The notes: generated from the letters alone by a model not told the origin. Positions 9,276 to 19,630 are shown, counted from the first letter of the stretch. The stretch: DNA of 64,000 nt from Porphyridium purpureum (GCA_008690995.1 VRMN01000001.1:3472001-3536000), one strand, 5' to 3'. Made by a program: numbers and translations.

Positions 9276-10877
9276 TCATTTGTCGGCAAGCTCTTGACCA
9301 TTCGTCTCATTCAGGAGCAACAAGCTGGCCATGACGGTGCAGCACAGCACACAAACCAAAATTAGACCCCAGCTAATGCTGTCTAGGATCACAGGCGCGA
9401 GAACAGCACCCAAGTGCGCCGCCATCGCGCCAAAGTTCATCCCAAAACTACGGCACGTGCTCGGGAAACATTCCGCCGCGATGACGTACATCAGGTTCGC
9501 CGATCCCAGTGAGCCCATGCGCGCGATGAGCGTTAGCGCGGTTTGAGCAGACGCCGATGCATCAGTAATGGCCGGAATGCTCTGGAGAAGAACACAAAGG
9601 AACACGATGGCTACGAAGAACACAACGGTCCGCTTACGACCAATCAGGTTCGCGAACACAAACATCAAGAAATGCGTTGGAATTTCGACCACCGCCCCAA
9701 GCGCTACACCAACGTAAAAATTGGACACTGAAATTAATTCGCCAGCAAAGGCGATGGCATAGTAGCTGAATGACATAGAGAAGTGAATCCAGCATACACC
9801 AATGGTCATTGGCAGCACAGCTCTACTAAACAGCTCGCGAACACTTTGCCAAGCGGATACGCTCATCTCTTCATCATCTGCGCCAAGGGCAGAATCAAAA
9901 GAAGACGACGAAGAAGGTTCACGAGCCAGCTTGGCGCGCTCAAATCCCTTGTAATCATGTCCACCATCATCGTCGTCAGCTGTGTTTTCTTTTGTAGCTC
10001 CGTAGGAGTTCCTGTGAAAATCTCGCATTCCTGTAGAGGACGTGTGGTCCGTCGCGTCTACATTGACTCCTTCCGAGCCCGGAGAGCCGACTTCAACATT
10101 CGAGTTGGACATAATATACCTTTCCGGTTCCTCAAGCGCGTGTTGCTCTTCAAAAGGTAGCTCCGCCTGATTTGTTTCGGCCACCTCAATGATAAGCTGC
10201 ATGGCCTGATCGAGGCGGTTAAGAACGAGATAGAAGCGCGCGGATTCCGGAAGCCATGCACCGAGGACAAGAGTGGCGACAATCGACGGGACTTGGAGCG
10301 TAATGAGCCAACGCCAGCTTACATTTTGTAGAAGCCAGCCCGTGAATGCCAAGAAAAACAGGCTTCCAGACCAGAAGCACGCAAAGGTAGACTTTGCAAT
10401 GGCACGCTTACTTGAATCACAGTATTCCATCGTGAGAACTAGCACGCCGTTGAACACGCCGCATGTTCCGAACCCGCACATAAAGCGCATAAGCAGGAGC
10501 ACGGAGTACACTGGTGCCAGAAACACGCAGGAGCCAAACAGCGTCATAACAAAGCACGCGATGATGGTGGTTGGACGCCTACCGCGCGAGTCGCTGAGTA
10601 TGCCCCACAACGGAAGTCCGACAATGTAGCCGATAAAAAAGATCGAGCCGACGAGGTCTGCGCTGAGCTTGTCGATCCCAAAAGCTTCAGTGACGCGCGG
10701 CATGAGGATTTCCGGCATCAACATATTCGTTCCGCAAGCCAAGAACGCCACCATACCCACGCCCATCATCCACATCTGAAAGCGCCCAAAGCCGCCGGCA
10801 AACTCGAGCATCTCCTCCACGCTGTGCGGCGCGTCGGGGACGCCCGGGTGGCCCGCCTCCACGCGAGCGCTGTCCAT
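9276..10877 (-). CDS. major facilitator superfamily transporter (SLC22/SV2-like)
   Basis: A 533-residue membrane transporter with about 12 hydrophobic segments. The first half carries the MFS signature between spans 2 and 3 (GILSDSRGRRPT) and a PESARFYL motif after span 6. The latter is typical of the SLC22/SV2/sugar-porter branch, which moves organic ions or sugars. The central cytoplasmic loop is unusually long, about 120 residues, acidic and Ser-rich, a likely site of phosphorylation. The substrate cannot be told from sequence. The ATG at 10877 was chosen; the open frame continues upstream without an ATG. There is no plastid presequence, so a plasma or internal membrane location is likely. 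Confidence 0.88.
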   Translation of the reverse strand: MDSARVEAGHPGVPDAPHSVEEMLEFAGGFGRFQMWMMGVGMVAFLACGTNMLMPEILMPRVTEAFGIDKLSADLVGSIFFIGYIVGLPLWGILSDSRGRRPTTIIACFVMTLFGSCVFLAPVYSVLLLMRFMCGFGTCGVFNGVLVLTMEYCDSSKRAIAKSTFACFWSGSLFFLAFTGWLLQNVSWRWLITLQVPSIVATLVLGAWLPESARFYLVLNRLDQAMQLIIEVAETNQAELPFEEQHALEEPERYIMSNSNVEVGSPGSEGVNVDATDHTSSTGMRDFHRNSYGATKENTADDDDGGHDYKGFERAKLAREPSSSSSFDSALGADDEEMSVSAWQSVRELFSRAVLPMTIGVCWIHFSMSFSYYAIAFAGELISVSNFYVGVALGAVVEIPTHFLMFVFANLIGRKRTVVFFVAIVFLCVLLQSIPAITDASASAQTALTLIARMGSLGSANLMYVIAAECFPSTCRSFGMNFGAMAAHLGAVLAPVILDSISWGLILVCVLCCTVMASLLLLNETNGQELADK

Positions 10878-11935
10878 CCTGCAACCTGTTCTGAGATAAT
10901 AACGGTACGCGCGGACGCATTTCAGTGCGGCTCGCCACGACGTGCCCGAGCTTTGAGACTGGCGCCCCCTATGTGACGTTCCACTGCGACACGCCGTCAC
11001 GGCCTCACACGCGCGCAGCCTACCAAATTCGAGTCGCTGCGTACTAAAATTTGCAGAACGGCGTGAAACCCTAGTTCGCCACCTGCAAGGACAGTGCGGA
11101 CATCATTCTGGAGAAGAAGCCGGCTCACACCGTTGGTGTCAGTAGTGCTGGCGGTCGCCACAACGAAGCATCGTGAGTCCACTCGTGCGCAATCTGGGAG
11201 CGCCTCGTCATAGTCTCCCAGCCTGTGAGCCATGCGGGAGAGCGGCCGAGCAGCTGTCGCCCGTGCGCCAGGGGAAAGTCTGGTATTTCCCTTTCATTTT
11301 AATTGCCGCTGAACAGCACTAGTCAAATCAAGTAGTCATTATAATGTCATCATCCCAATAACCGTATCGGATTTAAGTCCGACCGCCCGGGATTGTTCGC
11401 TCGTGCTTTTGTGTGACTTGATGCTTCCCAATGGTACGTCGCACCGGCCCCTGATCCTACTTGTTTTCTGTTCAGACTTGGCGTGCGAATCTCCGGTTGC
11501 GCATGGCGCAACCAGCTTCGATTCTCTCGGAAGAAAAGAAAAGCACGACCCCAGCCCGACAACTGCCATGTCATCGCATCCTCCTCTAACCGCCCAAATG
11601 GCAGGGAGAAACTGATCCGCGAAACTAAACATCCTAGGAAGAGGAGAAAGAAAAGGACGAAAAAGATAAGCATGCTTATCTTCTTCACGAATGCCAAGAT
11701 GACAGGCAACGGAATGCCCAGATGCGTCCAGGACGAAACTCTGATGCAGGTGCAAACGACCGACCACGCACAACCCCTATCTCAACTCAAGCGCCACCGC
11801 CCCATAATGCAAATTTTTCGCAGCAACCTCAAAAAATAAAGTAATAACACATCTCTCTGCCACACCCATCACGTGCTCCTCCATGCTACTCGGTGAGCTC
11901 ATGCCATACACGCTCACACACACGCGTCACGGCGC
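10878..11935. other. gene-poor stretch
   Basis: About 1.06 kb without a gene I can support. Short frames on both strands lack an ATG or a recognisable motif. It contains a perfect 20-bp palindrome at 11663-11682 and a shorter one at 11367-11382. The left end must carry the MFS gene promoter, but no ACTGTACC motif is present there. Confidence 0.5.
11663..11682. repeat. perfect 20-bp palindrome
   Basis: AAGATAAGCATGCTTATCTT equals its own reverse complement. It could be a two-fold protein-binding site or form a hairpin in RNA. No gene is close enough to say which. Confidence 0.6.
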
Positions 11936-12133
11936 CTACTGGATGACGCAGCAGCCGCCCTTCTCGGCCTTCGCGGGCGGCGGCGGCGGCGGCGGCGCTG
12001 CGGCAGCGCTGCCGGCGGTCGGTCTCGGCGGCGCCTGCCCGCCTTGCGCGTTTCCTCCGGGGCGCCCGCCCGTGGGCATTTCCAAACTCTTCCGCACGGG
12101 CACGCCCGCATCGCTGCTGGAGTCGCTCGACAT
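11936..12133 (-). CDS. small Pro/Gly-rich protein with C-terminal CaaX box
   Basis: A 65-residue protein ending in Cys-Cys-Val-Ile-Gln. The last four residues fit a CaaX box (C62-V-I-Q), so farnesylation and membrane attachment are expected, with Cys61 a possible palmitoylation site. The N-terminus is acidic and Ser-rich (MSSDSSSDAG). The middle is Gly/Pro/Ala-rich with a run of seven prolines encoded by a CCG repeat, followed by a basic KAEKGG before the lipid site. Codon third positions are strongly G/C, as in the real genes nearby. A GCTGTACC promoter-like motif lies at 12406-12413, 273 bp upstream. The frame stays open about 50 bp above the ATG, so this could instead be the last exon of a larger gene. 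No homologue recognised. Confidence 0.5.
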   Translation of the reverse strand: MSSDSSSDAGVPVRKSLEMPTGGRPGGNAQGGQAPPRPTAGSAAAAPPPPPPPAKAEKGGCCVIQ

Positions 12134-12207
12134 GATCGGCTGTGCGGCGCGCTTGGCTTCCTCGACGCAGGTACGACGCGATGCTCAGAGCCGCCCGCTT
12201 CCTCCCG

Positions 12208-12237
12208 CACCACCACCACCACCACCACCACCACCAC
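12208..12237 (+). repeat. (CAC)10 trinucleotide repeat
   Basis: Ten perfect CAC units, then a C-rich run. On the minus strand it lies in the probable 5' leader of the small CaaX protein gene. Confidence 0.9.
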
Positions 12238-13864
12238 CCCCCGCCCACTCTCCCCGCCGCCACTCCTCCTGTCGTCCAGCTAGCCCCCCTCCCGCTCCCC
12301 CGCAACCATGTACCACCCTCCGATCAAAACGCCTTTCTGCCTGCCAGACAGCCAGCGCGCGTGCGCACGCAGCCGCACTGAACTTGCGGCCGTAACACGA
12401 CGCCAGCTGTACCCCTTCCAAATTGGCGTGCGTTCATACGCGCCGTAACGGCCATTTGCACAGCCGCGCCCCACGTTGCAGCCGCGGCGGCGGCCCGGCA
12501 TGCATGCCGGCTGCATCGTGCCAACGCCACGCGCTCGGGCGCGTGCGGACGGCTCGGGCTCAAGCAGATGGCCGGGATCTGTGGTACATGCTGCCTCGCG
12601 CCTCTGCTCGCCTCGTTCCTCGCCGTGCAGAAGAGCGGTTCCTGGACAAACATGCCGTCGTGGCCTTCGCAATCTCATTCGTGCGCGTCTGGCGTCGCCT
12701 GTTCCTGCTCCTGCTGCTGCTGCTGCCGAGGCGGGAATCGAGCATCAAGGTGGCAACAGAGCAGCACTTGGATAGACGACCACATCATGTCGACTGGAAG
12801 AGTATTCGCTCCCGCGCTACCGCGGGCACTGGCGAGTGGAGGGGCAGACCAAGGCGTCCCGGACCATGTTCAACACTAATTCGTAGGAGAGATGCGCGAT
12901 AGCTTTTCGCACACACGCCACCATAACCGGGACGACGAATTTTCCGTCTACGCACCCATGGTCGGCTTGCCGGACAGGCGTGCATCATTCCACACCCCAT
13001 TAACGAGCCAAGGCAAAGCATCGCCGCATGTTTCTTCGTTTCGGGTGAAAGAATCGCAGGACTGCATCATACTGTCTGCCAAAAGGACGCGTGCCATCCC
13101 AGTGTCGACGTCGCCAACTCTGGATGACGCGCCGCTGCAGCTCTTATGCATGAGCCTCTGTCAGGGCTTTGGCACCACGGCACTTTTGCACTCGTTGAGC
13201 AGCTAGACCAGCGTCTGCTGACGTCTGCCATCTGCAATGACCAGCAGCAGCGGATTGCCTCCTGATGTGGGTGAAGAACCGGCAGACTCGCTTTACTTGA
13301 AGCGGCCTGGACCATTGGGGAACAAAAAGCACAGACATGTGCGACGAACATGAAACACGACCCAGTCGGACCGACATGGAAAGAGCAAGTGATGCGCCAA
13401 TCGAGCGCTTCCCTTCGCATTTTGCTAGAACTCTGTCAGCCTGTCAAAATAGCACTAGCACGCCGACGCATCGCTTGCGTCGAGGCGCTTGGAGCACTCC
13501 GGCATCTCAAAAACGCTCGCCGCCTCGGTGACCACTTTCAGTGCGCGCGCGGACGCGTTCTATTTTAGTGCTGATTCCTAAGGGGCATGTGCATCCTCCT
13601 TTACGGCATGCGCGGAACCCCTACACCACAGCACGCGCAATCAGTCGCCGTCCGTGCCGCGGACGGGGCGGCGCGGACCCTGCATGCGTCGCCACTTGCG
13701 CCACCATGCGTGGTCACCAGCTGCGTGGAGAATCCGCTGGCTGTGCCATTATCGGTGCCGCCGGCTCAGCCGCGGGATACCGGCGTTGTCCCCCGTCCTT
13801 CGCTTCTTCAGCACCATGACTCCGTGTGGCTCGCGTGCGCCTGCTCGAGAAAACATTTCTCCGT

Positions 13865-13886
13865 ACTGTACATCGGTGGGTACAGT
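13865..13886. promoter_or_regulatory. paired ACTGTACA and GGTACAGT motifs
   Basis: ACTGTACA at 13865-13872 and GGTACAGT at 13879-13886 form an inverted pair 82-103 bp before the kinase ATG. Confidence 0.55.
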
Positions 13887-13967
13887 AGCTTGCGTTGAAG
13901 AAGGCAGAGCGTGAAGCAGGAGCACCCAAGGTTCCGTTATTCGCCAGCGCGCTAAACCGACGGCACG

Positions 13968-15385
13968 ATGGGGATGTTTGACTGCTGCCTCGGCACCAGC
14001 GCGACCGCGCCGGCGTCTTCTGGCGCAGCCGCCGCAGCGGCGTCGTCCGCAATGCCTGCCGGAGTGGCACTCCCGGGATGCGAGCTGCTTCGGCTGTTGG
14101 GCGAAGGCTCCTTTGGCACGGTGATTCTCGTGCGCGAACGCCAGACAGGTAACCTTTACGCCGTCAAGATCATGTCCAAGGCACAGCTCGCATCTGAAGA
14201 CCAGCTCGCTAACATTGCATTGGAGCGACAGGTGCTCAGAGAAGCCGGCCCGCACCCGTTTATTGTCGAGTGCGCCGCGGGATTCCAGACCGAGAATGCA
14301 GTGGTGCTCGTACTCGAGTACCTGCCCGGCGGTGACTTCTATGACCTACTCCGCTCAAAAGGATTATTGTCTGAGGAGCAGGCTCAGTTCTATCTTGCCG
14401 AGGTCGTGGTGGGTATTGGCGAGCTTCATGCTCACAAGGTATGTGCTCGTGCGCTTGTATTTTACAGGATCTGCTGGGACTTTTCTGTGTACTTGGATTT
14501 CTCACCTGATGTATGAGATCGTTTAACTGACCTCTTCTGTCATTGTCCGATTGATTCACGCGTCAATGTCTTATTTACACTTCGATATCACGTTTGTTTG
14601 TCTCTGCATGTCATGGTCTGCAACAACTCGAAATGATGCATCGTATCCCACAGTTTGTACTGCGCGACCTCAAGCTGGAAAACATCTTGCTGGACGCTGA
14701 CGGGCACGTGCGCTTGACAGACTTTGGACTCGCAGGCAAAGTGAATACAGTGGGCGACACGAGCATCACGGATCTCAGTGGCACGGCCATCTACCAAGCG
14801 CCTGAGATTCTGTCCGGGAAGGGCCATGGTACTCCAGTTGACTGGTGGGCGCTGGGTATCCTTGCATTTATCATGATGACTGGAAAGCCGCCATTCGGTG
14901 GTAGTGATCGCGCAGAGCTGTACGCGGCGATCGAAAAAGCCGAAATCGATCTAGAAAGTAACCCGAAGGCGCAGGGTTGGGATCCTATCACAAAGGACTT
15001 TATTCAAGGTTTGCTTACGAAAAATCCTGCCAAGCGACTGGGGTCGGGCGGAGTGCAGGATGTCATATCACATCCCTTTTTTCGAGGCATTGATTGGGAG
15101 GCTCTACTGCGCATGGAGCTCGAGCCGCCCATTAAATTGGGCATCGAAAAGGCGGGTCTCGGCGAGAAGGATGCTATGGCGGCACAGCAAGCCAAAGAAC
15201 AATTGCGGAAGAAGCTTGACCAAGCCGCAAAGGATCGTAAGGGTGTCTATGGCGTCCTAGCTGAATTCCAAGAGATCCGTGCAGGCGGGCGCGCATCAAT
15301 AGGGCTGGACTTTGACAACAAGCGTTCAGACCAAGACGATGGCGCCGCTCTCAAGAAGGCTGGTTTTTCTCTGCTTAAGAAGTAA
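13968..15385 (+). CDS. AGC-family Ser/Thr protein kinase with acylation-type N-terminus
   Basis: Two exons: 13968..14438 and 14654..15385, giving 400 residues. The intron is phase 0, starts GTATGT and ends CCCACAG. Joining restores the catalytic loop, LHAHK then FVLRDLKLEN. The glycine loop (GEGSFGTV), the VAIK-type lysine (YAVKIM), DFG, the GTAIYQAPE segment and the AGC-type ending HPFFRGIDW are all present, so it should be active. The protein opens MGMFDCCLG: Gly2 with Cys at position 6 fits N-myristoylation, and the two Cys fit palmitoylation, so membrane attachment is likely. There is no PH domain. The C-terminal tail is Lys-rich and coiled-coil-like and lacks a visible FxxF hydrophobic motif. 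The closest subgroup by eye is Akt/S6K/PKC. Confidence 0.87.
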
Positions 15386-15402
15386 ATCCGGCCGAGCTTG
15401 CC

Positions 15403-18400
15403 CTAGACGATTTCGGTCGGTGCTCGAACTTCCTCAATCAAACTGATAACCTGAGAAAGCAATTCGCTCTGTGCTTCCAGCAGCTGGTGATCTGGAAGAA
15501 CTGACTGCAGCTGCAAAAAGTGAGACAGGTGACTGCGTGCTTTCTTGAACACTTCCATGTCGCGAATATTGCCCTTGGCCACGATCCAATGGTCTAGCAC
15601 CATCGCGCCCGTCCACTGGTCTGAGACCCCAGAGCCACCAAACAGCATAATGTCAATCGGTGAAACTGCGGTGGAGTCGCGAACAAAGACATTCGTTGTT
15701 TGCATGAGTTGCACGTAGGAGTACCAAGCCGCCTGTGCGCCCTCGCCTGATGCATTTACCGAGCCCGGATGTATGACAGCATTTTGCGCAGTTCGGGTTA
15801 GAAGAACTCGATTGTTGATGCGATGAGCCAGGCTGGGCACCGCGGAACACACAAGCGCGACGTGAAGGCCCAGCCGCTCGCAATTAACATTAAACTCGTG
15901 CGCGTCAGGGCGATAGTCGCGCGGAAGGAAGCGATTCGACACCAAACTCGACCGAATTTGGTCCTTGACACCGAGTGCAACCTGAAGCGACGAAATAGAC
16001 AGGCCTCGCTGAAGCGCATACGAGCGCGAAAGCTCAAAGTTCCGCTGCCGGACTGTCTTTTCCCACTCGAGGAATGCGCGCACGGCAGCGAGAATATCGG
16101 AGGTCTTGCTAAAGTTGTTGTCAGACGGACCTCGACGATCAGCCTGTTTTCCATCACCGTCATCGCGCACATTGGAGCTCAGAAAGATGGAAGGAACGGA
16201 CAAAACCGCGGCAATGCTCATTCCAATCTCGACACCTTTCATCAGCACAGAAAGCAAAACCATGCGCCCGAGTAACGGGTCAAGTGGCAGCTGAGCCAGA
16301 ACTTTCCCCAGCGGTGTCAAAACCTGACTCTCACCTTCCAGATCCTCTGCACTCGGGTCTCCCGGAACCCCTGGGCGGCGCCAGTTGGGATCAGCTACGA
16401 TTCGCATAGCGCCCATGCTCACAAGCTCATTGATGGCATCATCCACACGAGGACGCGACGGCGGGTCAAGGGCGCTCGCCAATACGGTGCGTAAGTTTTG
16501 GTTCTCAAAAATTCCTTTGGCGAGCAATCCGAGGGTCTCAAGCGAGCAGCGCTGAATTTCGGGCACGGAGGAATTATCCAGTTGCATGTAGAAATCGCGC
16601 GAAATCAGCCGGTAACAGGTACCAGGTCGGACACGACCGGCGCGGCCGCGACGCTGGGTCAAGCTTTCTTTGCTGACATGCACACAATCAAGGGATGAGA
16701 GACGTGCCGAGGGATGGTACGTCATCTCTCGCGCACGCGCCGTATCAATGACAACGGTCACATCCTCGATGGTGATCGACGTCTCGGCAATATTTGTCGA
16801 GAGCACAACCTTGACCGTGTTTGCCGGAACCGGGATAAAAACTTCCCTTTGTCGAGCAGCGGGGAGACTCGAATGCATCATCAGTACTTTCACGTTCGCA
16901 TCAAAGGTCATGCCTGACAGAAGGCGCCGCACGTGCTGGATTTCATCCCAGCCAGGCAGAAAACAAAGCATGGTTCCACCTCGCGCGGGCCCGGCGGTCG
17001 GTACCGACTGCTTAGCAATAAGAGTTTGAACTAGGTTTGCACACAGTGAACACATCAACTCGTCGTATGTTGCGTCCTGCCGTCGCTCAAAATTCTTCTC
17101 GTCCACTTTCCACGACTTATTATTGACCTCCAAGTCTCGTTCTTCGGTCGAAATCCTCATATCGCGTTCCATGTTGAGAAGACGGCGGATCAAGGGTGAA
17201 CGCTGTTCAGGCAGCAAACCTTCGAGATCTTCTAAATACACGTTCTTAATCTGGAAACGGGTGGCCGAAGGAACTTCAATGGAGAGCGAATCAAAGTCGC
17301 GAAAATACTCAACAAATTTGGCTGCTTCAAGCGTTGCAGACATGAGCACAATGGACAGGTAAGGGTTGGTTTTCAAGGCCTCGCGTAGAGCAATGAGCAG
17401 CATGTCTGAATTTGCGTCACGCTCATGTACCTCGTCAACAATAATGTGACTGATTCCATGGCAGTTAGGGTTGGCTTGCAGGCGGCGCAGCAGCACACCA
17501 GTCGTCACAAACTCCATGCTTGCAAAGTGGCGCGGCTTCTTGCGCTCCAGGCGTATATGGTACCCTACCGACTCACCCACCTGCTCACCGCGCTCGGATG
17601 CCACACGATTTGCCGCAGAGACCGCTGCAATACGACGCGGCTCGCTTATTATAATTTTGCATTCGTGACCAATGCCCTTTTCAATGTAATCGTCCAAAAT
17701 AAATTGAGGAATGCGCGTTGTCTTACCCGAACCCGTGCCACCCTGGAACACAAGGACCCGCGCAGCGCGACGAGTTCGGGCCACGTAAGCCTCTGCGGGA
17801 GAAGATGCTAACGACGCAGATGTTGAAAGCGCCGTTCCATTCGCATTGGCAGGACCCACCGCCTGCATATTTTCACGACCGGGAAGAAGGGCCGAAGAGC
17901 TTGCGGACTCTGTCACTTGACCGACCTCAGCGGTGGCAACGCTTTCGCCCTGACCCAGAAAGCCTTCGCCTTTTTCCATGGACGAAGCGGCAATGCCCGA
18001 ATTCACGGCCTTCTCGCCGTCCAAATTGTGCCCTTCTGACGGGCTGATGTCAGTAGCGCTGTCTGGGTCGAGCCGGGGCGCTATCTGCAAAGCTTGCAGG
18101 ATGTCAGTGCGCATTGTGTCCACAGGTAAAGGTTCCATTCTACGGATTGTACGAGCTCCAGGCGAGCGCATATTCAAAAGCTCCTGTTGAAGACGTGCAC
18201 TGACTTGCATTGCTCGCTCTAGTTCTGCTCCAGCAAGTCGCCCATTGCTAGTATCCTCTGGTTCATTCTCGACGCTTCCGACGTTTGAGGATGCAGTGTG
18301 CGCTTCCCCGTGGTCCATCATTTCCTCGGCAGACGGATCAGCGCCCCAGACGCGTTCGTCCCCTTTCTCACCGACATCACTCTTCTCCGCATTGGAATTC

Positions 18401-19527
18401 TCTGCGATCAAATTCGGCTTGTTCGGAAAATTCCTCGCCGAGTTTTTGTTGCCGCGTGCCCCGCTCAAACGGCCTACGATCTTGTTCTGTTTCAAGAGTC
18501 CAACGTAGTCCGGGTCTGAATCCAGTTTCTCCAGCACAGCCGACAGCTGCTTTTCCTGATCGCCTGTGAGACGGGGATACAAAGTTGCGCGCCCCAGATT
18601 CGAGTACTTTTTCAGAAGGCGAGATAACTGTATGAACCGCGCCTGACCAATTTTGGTCTTTAAGACTTTTGTCGCCTTGATGTAAGCGTGACCCTGTACG
18701 TAGTCCTTGTCGTGCTCGTTGGGGATACCATACGCGGCGCCGGAGACCTTTTCAACCTCTCCTCCTTTACCAGAGAAGACTTTGTACATGACTGTACAAG
18801 CCGGCTGCGCACCATCCTTACGCATGTTCTCGTGAAACTTCTCGACCGGTGGGTCCACGCTCAACAAGTGGCTTACACGGACGGCAAACTCCACCACGGG
18901 CTCACTCGTCGCTGCAATCAGCCTGGGGATATCCACCGCCAAAACTTGGCCATACTCCCTCGGTCCACCAAGCACAACGTCCATCTTGTGCGTCTTATTC
19001 TCCTCTTTTAGCTTTTCCATGGCTTTCTTGCTGAACTCTAGCAGATCCTCGCCCACGTATTCCTCCAGAGTGGTTACTGCTTCCATGTTGGCCATTTGCG
19101 TGGCTTCCTTTTTCGACCTTGACCGGCCCATTGTCCGTAATTGCCTGTGGCCGACGACTCTTTGAAACTTTTGAGGCAAGGCAACATACAGGTACACGGT
19201 ATGCCACGGATGCTTCTTATTCCCCGCAACCAGCGCCTCATACGTCGGGGGAGGAAGGCTCATCGCCCTCAGGAATTCAGTGATCTTGAGCTTTGCCTGC
19301 GGATCCTTCAATGGCTTGTTCGAAATGGACTTTGCGTACGCTGAGCGCCTCATACTCCATGATGCGGCCGGTGCGGACAGTCGTTGCCGCGACGTCGCGC
19401 ACAGGCTGCTGAGGTCCCGCCGGCTCCGCGGCAGGAGCCCCGACCGGCGCACCGAGGACCAGCCGAGGACCTGATTTGAGGCGGCCCAGGCCAACCCCCT
19501 CCACATCCAGCACGAAGCAGATCCCAT
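15403..19527 (-). CDS. DEAH-box RNA helicase with N-terminal dsRNA-binding-like domain
   Basis: A 1374-residue ATP-dependent RNA helicase of the DHX9/DHX36 group. The first 70 residues are rich in Arg, Ser and Ala with no acidic run, as in an organelle presequence. A dsRBD-like segment follows at about 70-160, with LPPPTYEALVAGNKKHPWH and an SRSKKEATQMAN helix. Helicase motif I (GGTGSGKTT) is near 596, DEVH near 699, SAT near 727, STNIAETSITI and QRRGRAGRVRPG near 950. The HA2 and OB regions follow. Between the usual LP..R..IL..L lead-in and motif I there is a Ser/Ala/Gly-rich insert of about 110 residues. The ATG at 19527 was chosen because promoter motifs lie about 85-100 bp upstream. Its 3' end converges on the kinase with a 17-bp gap. 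Confidence 0.9.
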   Translation of the reverse strand: MGSASCWMWRGLAWAASNQVLGWSSVRRSGLLPRSRRDLSSLCATSRQRLSAPAASWSMRRSAYAKSISNKPLKDPQAKLKITEFLRAMSLPPPTYEALVAGNKKHPWHTVYLYVALPQKFQRVVGHRQLRTMGRSRSKKEATQMANMEAVTTLEEYVGEDLLEFSKKAMEKLKEENKTHKMDVVLGGPREYGQVLAVDIPRLIAATSEPVVEFAVRVSHLLSVDPPVEKFHENMRKDGAQPACTVMYKVFSGKGGEVEKVSGAAYGIPNEHDKDYVQGHAYIKATKVLKTKIGQARFIQLSRLLKKYSNLGRATLYPRLTGDQEKQLSAVLEKLDSDPDYVGLLKQNKIVGRLSGARGNKNSARNFPNKPNLIAENSNAEKSDVGEKGDERVWGADPSAEEMMDHGEAHTASSNVGSVENEPEDTSNGRLAGAELERAMQVSARLQQELLNMRSPGARTIRRMEPLPVDTMRTDILQALQIAPRLDPDSATDISPSEGHNLDGEKAVNSGIAASSMEKGEGFLGQGESVATAEVGQVTESASSSALLPGRENMQAVGPANANGTALSTSASLASSPAEAYVARTRRAARVLVFQGGTGSGKTTRIPQFILDDYIEKGIGHECKIIISEPRRIAAVSAANRVASERGEQVGESVGYHIRLERKKPRHFASMEFVTTGVLLRRLQANPNCHGISHIIVDEVHERDANSDMLLIALREALKTNPYLSIVLMSATLEAAKFVEYFRDFDSLSIEVPSATRFQIKNVYLEDLEGLLPEQRSPLIRRLLNMERDMRISTEERDLEVNNKSWKVDEKNFERRQDATYDELMCSLCANLVQTLIAKQSVPTAGPARGGTMLCFLPGWDEIQHVRRLLSGMTFDANVKVLMMHSSLPAARQREVFIPVPANTVKVVLSTNIAETSITIEDVTVVIDTARAREMTYHPSARLSSLDCVHVSKESLTQRRGRAGRVRPGTCYRLISRDFYMQLDNSSVPEIQRCSLETLGLLAKGIFENQNLRTVLASALDPPSRPRVDDAINELVSMGAMRIVADPNWRRPGVPGDPSAEDLEGESQVLTPLGKVLAQLPLDPLLGRMVLLSVLMKGVEIGMSIAAVLSVPSIFLSSNVRDDGDGKQADRRGPSDNNFSKTSDILAAVRAFLEWEKTVRQRNFELSRSYALQRGLSISSLQVALGVKDQIRSSLVSNRFLPRDYRPDAHEFNVNCERLGLHVALVCSAVPSLAHRINNRVLLTRTAQNAVIHPGSVNASGEGAQAAWYSYVQLMQTTNVFVRDSTAVSPIDIMLFGGSGVSDQWTGAMVLDHWIVAKGNIRDMEVFKKARSHLSHFLQLQSVLPDHQLLEAQSELLSQVISLIEEVRAPTEIV

Positions 19528-19609
19528 CGCGTCCAGGCAAACGGCATGCGCGGCACCTGCCCACGCAGCGCTCACCGTGCGCGCGTCGGCGCGCCAGAAC
19601 AAGCGTGCG

Positions 19610-19630
19610 CTGTACTGTACTCACTGTACT
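19610..19630. promoter_or_regulatory. triple CTGTAC promoter motif
   Basis: Three CTGTAC cores in 21 bp, two of them ACTGTACT, 83-103 bp upstream of the helicase ATG. Confidence 0.5.

Larger units (their letters stand above)
12134..13967. other. gene-poor stretch, mostly unassigned
   Basis: About 1.8 kb. It holds a (CAC)10 repeat, a GCTGTACC motif at 12406-12413 that would serve the small CaaX gene, and kinase promoter motifs at 13865-13886. Overlapping open frames on both strands look like GC-rich shadows without domains. An unrecognised upstream exon of the CaaX gene cannot be excluded. Confidence 0.45.

Noticed and set aside
11367-11382. Stem-loop TCGGATTTAAGTCCGA resembling a tRNA-Leu anticodon arm
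   Set aside because: The loop has six bases, not seven, and no D-arm, T-arm or acceptor stem can be drawn around it.
11350-11709. Minus-strand frame with a hydrophobic N-terminus
   Set aside because: The frame opens at TTG. The internal Met gives a hydrophobic start, but codon use is unbiased and nothing is recognisable.
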